Shown piece by piece: positions 1-8,100 of a DNA stretch of 9,564 nucleotides. The stretch spans positions 1-9,564 of the forward strand of contig JAPUIL010000009.1 of assembly GCA_027297085.1 (NCBI GenBank), written 5' to 3'. This stretch comes from Verrucomicrobiota bacterium. GTDB taxonomy: Bacteria > Verrucomicrobiota > Verrucomicrobiia > Opitutales > UBA2995. Numbering within the stretch: position 1 is the stretch's first letter; each line of letters begins with the position of its first letter. The translations under genes and the position numbers were made by a program. Under the pieces are notes generated by a model, which was given only the letters and a program-made list of their open reading frames with translations, made no database searches and was not told the DNA's origin.

Positions 1-120
1 TCAGATGGGGCTGATTCCTCAGGATTTTCTCCGAACGGAGACACTCTGGGCAACGATCTCCCGGTAAAACAGTTGACTGTGGAGGAAGTGAAAGAGCGCC
101 TGGCAAACAAACAAAGCTGA
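1..120 (+). CDS. 3' end of an unidentified plus-strand gene (partial)
   Basis: Frame 1 is open from the window edge to a TGA at 118-120, giving the last 39 residues of a protein that starts outside the window. The tail is hydrophilic: a Ser/Gly/Asp-rich stretch (SDGADSSGFSPNGD), then a charged, probably helical end (LTVEEVKERLANKQ). I do not recognise the family. An open stretch this short could occur by chance. Support comes from the natural residue composition and from the stop lying 12 bp before the stop of the convergent gene at 133, which leaves a normal tail-to-tail junction. No hairpin terminator is visible in the 12 bp between the two stops. Confidence 0.5.
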   Translation, partial: SDGADSSGFSPNGDTLGNDLPVKQLTVEEVKERLANKQS

Positions 121-132
121 ATCGGGCCCGGA

Positions 133-2508
133 TCACTTATAGATGAGGAACGGTTTTCGTCGTTCGTTGAATTCCCGTTTCTCATTCCGCCAGCCTGACA
201 CGATGGACTGCCAGGACTGGCCACTCCGGAGTTGTTCGATGGCTTCCGGATGCCTCAACAAGCGGTTGAATTTCTCGATATCAAACTCTGGCGCGTAGAG
301 CCGGGTCAATGTATGGGCTATGCCGATGCCCAGATCGACGACCTGGCAAATCTCCCGATCGGTCAGGATGATATTCACTCCGCGGCAGGTTTGTCCTTTG
401 AACTTACTGGACGCGGGAGTGAATTGAACGGGAACAAATTGGACGCCCGGAAAATTCAGGCGGTTCAATTCCTCTGCCAATTCCAAGTGATCAATGTAAG
501 GCGCGCCAATGATTTCGAACGGTGTATCGGTGCCCCGGCCGACAGATAACTCGGTGGTCTCCAGCAATCCAATTCCCGGATACAGAATGGCTTGCGTGAG
601 ATTCCTCATATTGGGCGAAGGGTTCATCCAGGGGAGTCGGGTTTCGTCAAACAGCATTTCCCGCCGCCATCCTTCAATGGGAATGACAGTTAGATCCACA
701 TCCAGTCTCCTTTCCTCATTGATCATCTGCGCCAGTTCTCCCACGGTCATGCCGTGGCGAATGGGAATGTCGTGGTAAGCGATGAAGTTGGACTCACCCC
801 GGCGGAGGGGACCGTCCACGGTGGTTCCATTGATCGGGTTCACCCGGTCGAGGACAAAGAATTGTTTCCCATTTTCCGCGGCGGCCTCCATGGCGAGTCC
901 CATGGTGGAGATATAGGTGTAAAAACGGCAGCCAATGTCCTGGATATCGAAAACCAGGGCGTCGAGCGCCTCCAATTGCTCGGGATCCGGTTTTCGTGTT
1001 TGGCCGTAAAGGCTGTGAATCTTCAGGCCGGTGTGGTTGTCCATGCTGTCCCCGACCTTATCATCCAATTCCCCGCGGATACCATGCTCGGGACTGAATA
1101 GAGCCACGAGCTCGGTTTGATCGGTTTCAAACAAAAGATCGATAGTGGAAACGCCTTTCCGGTTTCGACCGGTGTGATTGGTGATCAACCCAACCTTTAA
1201 ACCTTCGAGTGGTGCAAAGTTTTGTTTTTCCAGGGCATCGATTCCGTTTCTCACTTTGGTCAAGGCGCCGGGAACCGATTTAAAATCGAAATCCCGGATG
1301 GCTTCGGCGGCCAAGGTACCCAATTGGTATCGAAGTTCGAGCACATCGCCGTTCCCATCCGGATGCACCCGGTTGCTCATAAAGATAACAAACGTATTGG
1401 AGTAGGGATCAATCCATAAGCTCGATCCGATAAATCCGGTATGGCCGAAGCCACCGAGCGGGAAAACACTTCCCCGCTGTTTGGAATAACTGGTGTCCAT
1501 GTCCCAGCCCAGCCCCCGCCAGGAGTCCACTCGGGCGGGCGATTGTACCGAGGTCATCAGCTCAACCGTTTCCGGCTTGAATATGCGAACACCGTTCAAC
1601 TCCCCTTTGTTCAGGATCATCCGGGCAAACTTGGCCAGGTCGGATGCGGTGGTGAACATGCCTGCGTGTCCGTGCACTCCGCCTGTCTTCCGGCAGATGG
1701 GATTGTTAGCGATACCTCTCAGCATTTCTCCATTTACCCATTTGGTCGGTGCAATGCGGTCTTTCAGTTTTTGGGACGGCAGGTAGCCCGTGTCGGTCAT
1801 TCCGAGCGGCTCAAATATTTCTTCGCGGGTAAAATCTTCAAGTTTTCGACCGGTGACCTGTTGGACGATTTCGCCCAGGAGAATATAGTTAACGTCGCTG
1901 TAAATAAAATGAGTTCCCGGTTTGGTTTGTGGCTTCTCTGCCTTCGCCAGCGCAATAGCAGTTTCGTAGCCTTCCCATTGTTTGGATACCCCATCAACTT
2001 CAATGGTGTGGCTGATGCCTGGACGAAGTCCGGAAGTATGGGTCATCAGGTGCCGGATGGTAATTGCTTCCTTTCCACCTTCCTTGAAATCTTCAAGGTA
2101 CCGATGCGCCGGGGCATCGAGTAGAATTTTTTCACGCTCGATCAACAACATGATCGCGGACGTGGTGGCGACTACCTTGGTCAGGGAAGCGGCATCGTAA
2201 ATGACATTGATGTTGGCCGGAACAATTTCCGGCTCCACAGACATGTTGCCGTATGCTTTTGCATAAACCTGTCTGTTATGTTCGAGCCAGAAGACTCCGC
2301 CGGGTGTTTTATCCTGCTCAATGGCTTTCTCAATGCTGGCGTCGATTTCCGCCAGTTTTCCGGGATGATAGACTTCCGGTGGCGGACGTTTGCAGGACGT
2401 GAACACCACCAACAGGCAGGGGAGGAGGAAAAGAAGCAGGGTCATTCCTTGTTTCGAGCCTAAGGCGGCACTCAACGGCATCGTGCGGCAATAGGACAAT
2501 TTTAGCAT
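133..2508 (-). CDS. Lipoprotein fusing a serine beta-lactamase-family hydrolase (AmiE/EstB-like) to a NamZ/DUF1343 exo-beta-N-acetylmuramidase domain
   Basis: Probable cell-envelope enzyme of peptidoglycan turnover, 791 residues. A hydrophobic stretch (about 23-36) ends in a lipobox FTSC with the lipidated Cys at 39. Residues about 52-405 are a class C beta-lactamase/esterase-type domain: SLTK (Ser108, Lys111), Tyr203 in YSDVNY, and HTG at 356-358 in place of KTG. Residues about 418-791 match DUF1343/NamZ (GH171), with PEHGIRGE at 473-480, FDIQDIGCRFYTY at about 520-532, DRVNPING at 554-561 and a Gly-rich YPGIGLLE block at 643-650. Known family roles: NamZ releases MurNAc from glycan ends, and Bacillus AmiE (beta-lactamase fold) cuts peptide from MurNAc, so one chain may do both steps. 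That the first domain is an amidase rather than an esterase is inference. The start is unsettled: Met1, Met10 (2481) and Met22 (2445) are all in frame, and none has a clear ribosome binding site. Confidence 0.93.
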   Translation of the reverse strand: MLKLSYCRTMPLSAALGSKQGMTLLLFLLPCLLVVFTSCKRPPPEVYHPGKLAEIDASIEKAIEQDKTPGGVFWLEHNRQVYAKAYGNMSVEPEIVPANINVIYDAASLTKVVATTSAIMLLIEREKILLDAPAHRYLEDFKEGGKEAITIRHLMTHTSGLRPGISHTIEVDGVSKQWEGYETAIALAKAEKPQTKPGTHFIYSDVNYILLGEIVQQVTGRKLEDFTREEIFEPLGMTDTGYLPSQKLKDRIAPTKWVNGEMLRGIANNPICRKTGGVHGHAGMFTTASDLAKFARMILNKGELNGVRIFKPETVELMTSVQSPARVDSWRGLGWDMDTSYSKQRGSVFPLGGFGHTGFIGSSLWIDPYSNTFVIFMSNRVHPDGNGDVLELRYQLGTLAAEAIRDFDFKSVPGALTKVRNGIDALEKQNFAPLEGLKVGLITNHTGRNRKGVSTIDLLFETDQTELVALFSPEHGIRGELDDKVGDSMDNHTGLKIHSLYGQTRKPDPEQLEALDALVFDIQDIGCRFYTYISTMGLAMEAAAENGKQFFVLDRVNPINGTTVDGPLRRGESNFIAYHDIPIRHGMTVGELAQMINEERRLDVDLTVIPIEGWRREMLFDETRLPWMNPSPNMRNLTQAILYPGIGLLETTELSVGRGTDTPFEIIGAPYIDHLELAEELNRLNFPGVQFVPVQFTPASSKFKGQTCRGVNIILTDREICQVVDLGIGIAHTLTRLYAPEFDIEKFNRLLRHPEAIEQLRSGQSWQSIVSGWRNEKREFNERRKPFLIYK

Positions 2509-2514
2509 GCAAGA

Positions 2515-2543
2515 ATCGTACTTATTGAGGACCTTTACGTAAA
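2515..2543 (-). promoter_or_regulatory. Weak candidate promoter for the serine hydrolase-NamZ gene
   Basis: On the minus strand, TTTACG (2538-2543) and TACGAT (2515-2520) are separated by exactly 17 bp, and each matches the sigma-70 consensus at 4 of 6 positions. The -10 box would lie only 6 bp before Met1, so transcription would start at or inside that codon. If the promoter is real, the transcript is leaderless or translation begins at Met10 or Met22. The rest of the 2509-2637 gap shows two closely spaced TTGAC motifs on the minus strand (around 2604-2617) without a convincing -10 box. Confidence 0.2.
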
Positions 2544-2637
2544 CTTTTTTCAGCCGTTCACATTTGACTTCTTTTGTCTGGCCTTGAGGGCGGCTAGGTT
2601 ACTTGTCAAGAGTCAAGACATGACCTCGAACCGTTGC

Positions 2638-3327
2638 CTAAAGGCCGTAACCTTCAGTTTCAATCTCAACGACCCGGCCATTGACCAGTTTGATGATTCT
2701 AAAAAGCCTGTTTTTACCGGAATTATAGTACCACCAGGATACGTCCGCACTGCGGTAGTGGAGGGGATGCCTGTGGGGACCGTAAATCCGCACAAAACTG
2801 ATTTCGGGCTTGGACTCGGTCAGGGAAGGTTCTCCAAACCTATTAAGGACCTCATACGAGGTGTCCCCGACCTTCAGGGCGGACCAATCCGGATTGATGA
2901 TTGAACCTTTGCGCTTATCATCAAAACCATAACCCACACTTACGATGGCTACCAAGCGTTCATCTTCAAAGCGGAGCAACTTCATCAGTCGATATTTTCC
3001 CCGATTAAACAACCATTCTTCCACAGCCACAGATCCTAAAGGATCAAAGTTCCCACTGAAGCCGGTGACCAGACTAGTATTTGAGAAAGCATTTACCTGG
3101 TATGCAGGCTGATCCATGTATCCCCGGTCTCCGATGATATAGCTGGCTTTCCAATCCGGTTGTCCCGCGATCAGAAAAACCTTCCCTTTGCTCATTCCGG
3201 TGTCGACAACGCGGTTTTTAAATCGGATTGAGTCGCCGTAAAGCATAGTTGTCGAGAAGGGTACTAAGCAAACCACTGCAATTGCAGCGAGTCTCAGAAT
3301 ATAAATCTTGGATTTGAAGGTTAACAT
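2638..3327 (-). CDS. Exported protein with two tandem DUF2845-like (BamE/SmpA-like) repeats
   Basis: 229 residues with a Sec-type signal peptide: basic start (K5, K7, R12), hydrophobic core at about 13-27, probable cleavage near YGDS (30-33). The mature part holds two copies of one pattern. Repeat 1 (about 40-136) has GMSKGKV, then GQP, and closes with EEWLFNRGKYRL and a final VGYG. Repeat 2 (about 150-229) has VGDTSYEV, then GEP, and closes with SWWYYNSGKNRL and EGYG. The W-x-(F/Y)-N-x-G-K-x-R-L and GYG signatures fit DUF2845, and the G-M-x-K-x-x-V-x(4)-G-x-P start also resembles SmpA/OmlA (BamE) domains. The biochemical role is unknown; a periplasmic location is inferred. There is no lipobox, unlike BamE. 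The gene lies 154 bp after the GH39 stop and 129 bp before the serine hydrolase start, and has no ribosome binding site. Confidence 0.8.
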   Translation of the reverse strand: MLTFKSKIYILRLAAIAVVCLVPFSTTMLYGDSIRFKNRVVDTGMSKGKVFLIAGQPDWKASYIIGDRGYMDQPAYQVNAFSNTSLVTGFSGNFDPLGSVAVEEWLFNRGKYRLMKLLRFEDERLVAIVSVGYGFDDKRKGSIINPDWSALKVGDTSYEVLNRFGEPSLTESKPEISFVRIYGPHRHPLHYRSADVSWWYYNSGKNRLFRIIKLVNGRVVEIETEGYGL

Positions 3328-3355
3328 AGAGGTGAGCGTCGCTTTGAGGTGAAAT

Positions 3356-3384
3356 ATTTCAGATCGTTAAACAAAAACTGTCAG
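3356..3384 (-). promoter_or_regulatory. Candidate sigma-70-type promoter for the DUF2845-like gene
   Basis: On the minus strand, CTGACA (3379-3384, 5 of 6 to TTGACA) and TGAAAT (3356-3361, 4 of 6 to TATAAT) are 17 bp apart. Transcription would start about 20 bases before the ATG at 3327. The spacing and position are sensible, which supports separate transcription of this gene from the NRPS-GH39 pair. The -10 box is poor and such matches arise often by chance. The remainder of the 3328-3481 gap shows no terminator hairpin with a T-run after the GH39 gene. Confidence 0.3.
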
Positions 3385-3481
3385 AAAAAGTTACACGACG
3401 CAACTAGGATGGAGAATGGAAAGGGTTCGGGTTTCACGCTGATGTTAGGATGTTACGTTTGCCCCCTGCTTAAGAACGCTT

Positions 3482-5179
3482 TTACCAACTTAGTCTCACG
3501 AGTGAGAGGCTGGGGCGGGGTAGAGTAAGGTCGATTTCGACGTCTCCCGATACTCCCTTGATCCAGCGTGGGGAATCTACGGTTTGCAACTGGCCAATGC
3601 GCTGCAACTCGGCGATTTGCTCGTCTGAAGGACTTTGAGGAGATCCCATGGCCTGCCAGGCAAGGTAAGTGTTTCGGTTCGGATCGTCGTCGATGATGAA
3701 ATGTTCAATCAGCACTTTTGAAGCTGTCTTTGGGAGATTATTTATTGAGAGTTGAGTTTTTGACGGTTCCACTTCCGTCAGGAGATCGTGATAATTCCAA
3801 ACCATGATGGTAATGGATTTTCCATTACGTGCGGCCAATGCGTCGATATCCGCTTCACCTGAAAAGCCGGATTCCAGGACTGCATCAAGAGCGATACTAT
3901 GGTTGCTAGTGGTATCGAGCAGGTGTCCCGACATCATGCCGGCCATGCGGAAATAATTGAACACGGGTTTGTCCACGTTGTGAGTGGAGAAGGCCCGGTA
4001 ACCGGCGAACCAGGGTTTCTCCGGAAAGGTGAAGGCCCAACTGACGATACCTTCCAAATTTACGCCATGACGTTTTGCTGACTGCCGAAACTTGTTGTTT
4101 AAGGCAGCCATGTAAGCGGGATAGATGGCGTAGTGACGGTATCCGTTTTGTGGACGTTCAGCCACAGAATACGCGGCGGTACCTTCGGGATCGGATTCGC
4201 CCAAAACTATCGGGAGGTGTTTATATTCCGGGAAATCGGCAATTATCTGGAAGCCGATATCTACACCTGCAACTTGGCGGAGGCTTCCCATTTGGATGAG
4301 ATTGTCTTCATTAACCGCTACGTTTCCTTTGGTATGGAACGCAATAAAATCTAACGGAGTACCTGTTTTGCCTGTGGAGTGATTGGTTCCACTTCGACAG
4401 TGCTCCAGGAAATTGCGTAGAAAAACGACTGAATGTTCTCTGGTAAGACTTTGCACATCGGGACCGCCTACTACGGCATCGGGTAGCGAGCGCCTAACTG
4501 CCTCGATTGTGTAGTCATACAATTTATTGTACTCTTCCTGTGTGCCTCTGAAAAAGCCTGCTCCGGCCGGTTCGTTCCAGGGTTCGTAGATCCAGCTCAA
4601 GGTTTCCTTTTCTCCGTACTTATCTACCCAGTGCTTGACCATGGTTTCAACGAGCTTGGCCCACTTGTCGTAATCGTTGGGAGGGAAAGCCCACCCTTCG
4701 GTGCGGCGGTTCGGCCAGTCGCGTTCGTAGGGCACATCAGTTCCGGTGGTGAGTGCTTCCGGCATGAAACCAAACTGGACCATCGGTTTGAAGTTGAATT
4801 CCTGATAGGTATCAAAAATCCGGTCGATGACTTCGAAATTGTAAACGGGGTTTCCGTTTTTATCTTCCGTGTAGACGTTTGTAGCGCTCCACTTGAGGCT
4901 GGGTTCCTCAGTTCCGCTGTTGAGCATATTGTGGGCACGAATGTACATGGGCACCTGGCTCGCATAATCGAGCTCGCCCAGCAGCCTGCGACCATCCGGG
5001 TACCAAGCGTAATTAATTTCATCGTGTCCAACCCAGGCCCAGTCCGTGGGTACTTCGCCCGCGTTGGACGATGCATCAATCTTTATGACCGCATCCGGCG
5101 TGTGATGGTTGGCGTGTATCGGTAAACTGACCAGGCAAACAATCAACAATACTATATGGGTGGGGTAGAGTGAGGTCAT
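3482..5179 (-). CDS. Secreted GH39-like glycoside hydrolase (beta-xylosidase family)
   Basis: 565 residues. A signal peptide with hydrophobic core at about 8-20 probably ends near IHA (21-23), so the enzyme acts in the periplasm or outside. The body is a (beta/alpha)8 barrel of the GH39 type. EPWNEP at 199-204 gives the likely acid/base Glu203, and LPIVLGESDPEG at 322-333 gives the likely nucleophile Glu328; both Glu positions follow the retaining clan A layout. A beta-rich C-terminal part (about 425-565), with SITIMVWNYHD at 455-465, is typical of the accessory sandwich domain. GH39 includes beta-xylosidases and iduronidases; the substrate cannot be read from sequence, and sulfated or acidic glycans are as possible as xylan. 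The ATG lies 12 bp after the NRPS stop, which implies cotranscription. No ribosome binding site is visible, so reinitiation by ribosomes finishing the NRPS gene is plausible. Confidence 0.85.
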   Translation of the reverse strand: MTSLYPTHIVLLIVCLVSLPIHANHHTPDAVIKIDASSNAGEVPTDWAWVGHDEINYAWYPDGRRLLGELDYASQVPMYIRAHNMLNSGTEEPSLKWSATNVYTEDKNGNPVYNFEVIDRIFDTYQEFNFKPMVQFGFMPEALTTGTDVPYERDWPNRRTEGWAFPPNDYDKWAKLVETMVKHWVDKYGEKETLSWIYEPWNEPAGAGFFRGTQEEYNKLYDYTIEAVRRSLPDAVVGGPDVQSLTREHSVVFLRNFLEHCRSGTNHSTGKTGTPLDFIAFHTKGNVAVNEDNLIQMGSLRQVAGVDIGFQIIADFPEYKHLPIVLGESDPEGTAAYSVAERPQNGYRHYAIYPAYMAALNNKFRQSAKRHGVNLEGIVSWAFTFPEKPWFAGYRAFSTHNVDKPVFNYFRMAGMMSGHLLDTTSNHSIALDAVLESGFSGEADIDALAARNGKSITIMVWNYHDLLTEVEPSKTQLSINNLPKTASKVLIEHFIIDDDPNRNTYLAWQAMGSPQSPSDEQIAELQRIGQLQTVDSPRWIKGVSGDVEIDLTLPRPSLSLVRLSW

Positions 5180-5191
5180 GTAAATTTGGTT

Positions 5192-8100
5192 CTATTCAGA
5201 ATTCGAATGTATTCTTTGTTTTGGTCGAATCAAGGATAACTCTTGGTCGATAATATGAGCAAGCTTCATAATTGTGGGTTGATCGAAAAAATCTCGTACT
5301 CGAATCCTGACCTTGGTGATTATCTCTAGCCGATTTATTACCTGCATTGCTGAGAGCGAGTGTCCTCCCAGTTCAAAAAAGCCTTGGTCGGGATTAATAC
5401 ATGGGCTCTTAAGGACATCGGCCCATACGTTCGCAACTATTTCTTCCGTTTGAGAAAGCTGCCTAAATTCTTTCCTCTTCATTTTCAGGAAATTTGCATC
5501 GGGAGTTTGGTGTAACTTTTCTTTGAGGATTGAATTTTCGTATGCTTCTATCGGAACCTTGTTTGAATGACAGAACCATTTGGATGAGATCGGCTGGCCT
5601 GTCTCGGGATTCAAAAGGGAGAGCTCAGAAATCGCACTGTCGGGGTTTGAAATCGCCACTTCTAGATAGTGGTGGTAAGCGTCAGCCAACTGCTGCACAG
5701 TTTCCTCCTCGAAAAGTGCGGAGTTATACTCCCAAAGTATGGAAATACTATCTGGATCCATACCAGATCCCAAATCTGACAGGGCCTGTGAATGAGGCAT
5801 GATAATGATATTCAAATCAAACTTAGCCGATCCGTTGGCCATGACTTCTTCGAGTCGAATGTCGAGGTCAAGTTCATCAATGGTGGGCAAAGAAGCATCG
5901 TGGATGTTGAACATTATTTGAAAAAGCGGATTCCTTGAAAGATCTGGCACTTCGCCTATATTGCGTACTACATGATCGAAGGGAATGTCCGAGTTATCCT
6001 GTGCATCGATCAACCAATCAGAAATCGAGTGCATCAATAGCTTGTATGTAGAATTTCCTGACACTGCCTGTTGCAATACCACGTTGTTTACGAACATTCC
6101 TATGAGCTGTTCTGATTCGCTTGATTTTCTGTTCGCAACACTGCAACCGATCGAAATCAGCGAAGTGCCAGTAGCCCTAAATAGTAGGCCATTAAAGGCC
6201 GCTAGAAAGGCCGCGTAGAGTGTAACGCCTTCTTTTTGTGATCCTCGCCTGATAATTTGGCAGAGTTCCAGTGGTAGCCGTGTTCTGAAGGAAGTACCTT
6301 TTAGAGGCAATTTTGCTGGTCTTGACCGATCATAGGGAATGGCGAGCGGTGGAAGGTTGGACTTCAAATGTGACTTCCAGAATTCAAGCTGCTGATTGGC
6401 CTCATTTCCGCCAAGCCACTCTTTTTCTGCCAGAGCAAATTCACCGAACTGAGTTACCGGTGCGGGAAGTGGATCGGATTGGTTGCCAACTGCCGAAGCA
6501 TACAGGGTTAACAATTCTCCAATGAAGACCCGGAAGGACCAACCGTCGTGTATCAAGTGATGCTCGTGATGGAAGAGCATGTACTTGTATTCCTCTAGTT
6601 GATACAAAGTCCATCGGACTGGTAGATCACACTTGAGGTCAAACGGATTGGCAAGTTCCTGCAGCATTAACTTGCGTACATGAGTCTCGCGAGAGTCGAC
6701 GGGTAAGTCAGTGACGGTTACCACGGGGAGACTCACCTGACTTGGTTCATGGATCACTTGAACAGGCATGCCATTTTGTTCCTCAAATGTGCTTCTGAAC
6801 GCGGCGTGCCTTTGCCGCATTGTTGTCAAAGATTGACGGAGCACCTCTACATCCAACTGCCCGGATAGATGTACCACACTTTGGAAAGAATAGGCCAGGT
6901 TGCCCGGGTGAACCTGTTCAATAAACCACAATCTCTGCTGGGCGGAGGACATGGGATAAATCGACTGTTCCCTGGCCCCGCTAACAGGCACAGGAAAACG
7001 TGCCGATCTCTTTGAGGCATTTTTTACTGTTTCAGCTAAGCCCTTCGCAGTTGGAGTAGAATAAAATTCCCTCCAGGTGATGGGTACTCCGAATTGTTTT
7101 AGTATCCTGGTTATCACCTGTCCAGCGGTGAGTGAGTTACCCCCGGCTTCAAAGAAGTCTCTTGTAAGACCCAATGACGGCTTGTTTAGGAGCTTGGAAA
7201 TCATCAATTGAATGGAATGTTCCAGGGTTCCCTCCATTGCATGTTCAACCTTATCATCTTCTATAGCGAATGCCGTATCAGCAATGGCTCGACGATCGAT
7301 CTTGTTGTTGGGCGTCAATGGAAATGACTCGAAAAATGCGAACCTGGAAGGGATCATGTACTCCGGTATCGTCCTGGCCAGGAACTTGCGTAGATCAGCG
7401 ATAGAGGGTTTCCGGGGTCCATTCAACTGACAACCTGCAACCAAGCTTCTCTGTGTGCCGTCCACGGCTGCCATAGCTACAGCTTGATGGAGGTCTGGGT
7501 GCACATTGAGTGCGTTTTCCACCTCCCCCAATTCGATACGGAATCCGCGTATTTTTACCTGATGATCCACACGGCCTTGGAACTCCATCAATCCATCGCT
7601 TCGTTTCTTGAAAAGATCACCTGAGCGGTATAAACGTTCCTTTGGATCAGTGATCTCTGAGTTGAAAAGAAACTGCTCATCCGTCTTGGTTGCTTCGTAT
7701 CGGTAACCTCGGGCTAAGCCGTCTCCGCCGATCAATAGTTCGCCTATTTCACCCTCTGAAATCAACTGCCCGGAATCATTTACCAGGTAAAGTGTTGTGT
7801 TTTCGACCGCGCCGCCAATCAGGATGGGTTCTTCGCCCTGCTGAATGGCGCGCAGTGCTGACCACACCGTAGTTTCAGTGGGTCCGTAACCGACCCACAA
7901 GCTTCGCACCTTAGCCATGAGTTCTTTAGCCAGTGCACTCGGTACTTCTTCTCCGCCGGCAATAACTGAAAGACCTGGATTGCCATTCCAGCCGGCATGG
8001 AGTAATAGCTGCCACTGCGTTGGAGTGGCCTGCATCCAACTGGGACTTTTTTGCGAAATTAATTCCGCCAGTTCATTGCCATCCCTGGTAACCTCACTTG

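Noticed and set aside
1441..2124. Plus-strand open frame of 227 codons opposite the serine hydrolase domain.
   Set aside because: It lies wholly antisense to a strongly conserved domain with catalytic motifs, resembles no protein family and has no ribosome binding site; it is a shadow of that gene.
4631..5125. Plus-strand open frame of 164 codons opposite the GH39 gene.
   Set aside because: It is antisense to the conserved glycosidase barrel and has no recognisable domain; a shadow frame.
3517..5177. Near-identical 16-base sequence (GGGGTAGAGTRAGGTC, 15 of 16) at both ends of the GH39 gene, at 3517-3532 and 5162-5177.
   Set aside because: It does not extend on either side, and both copies are coding sequence. 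A 15-of-16 match is expected about as often as not by chance in a window this size, so it is not evidence of a mobile element.
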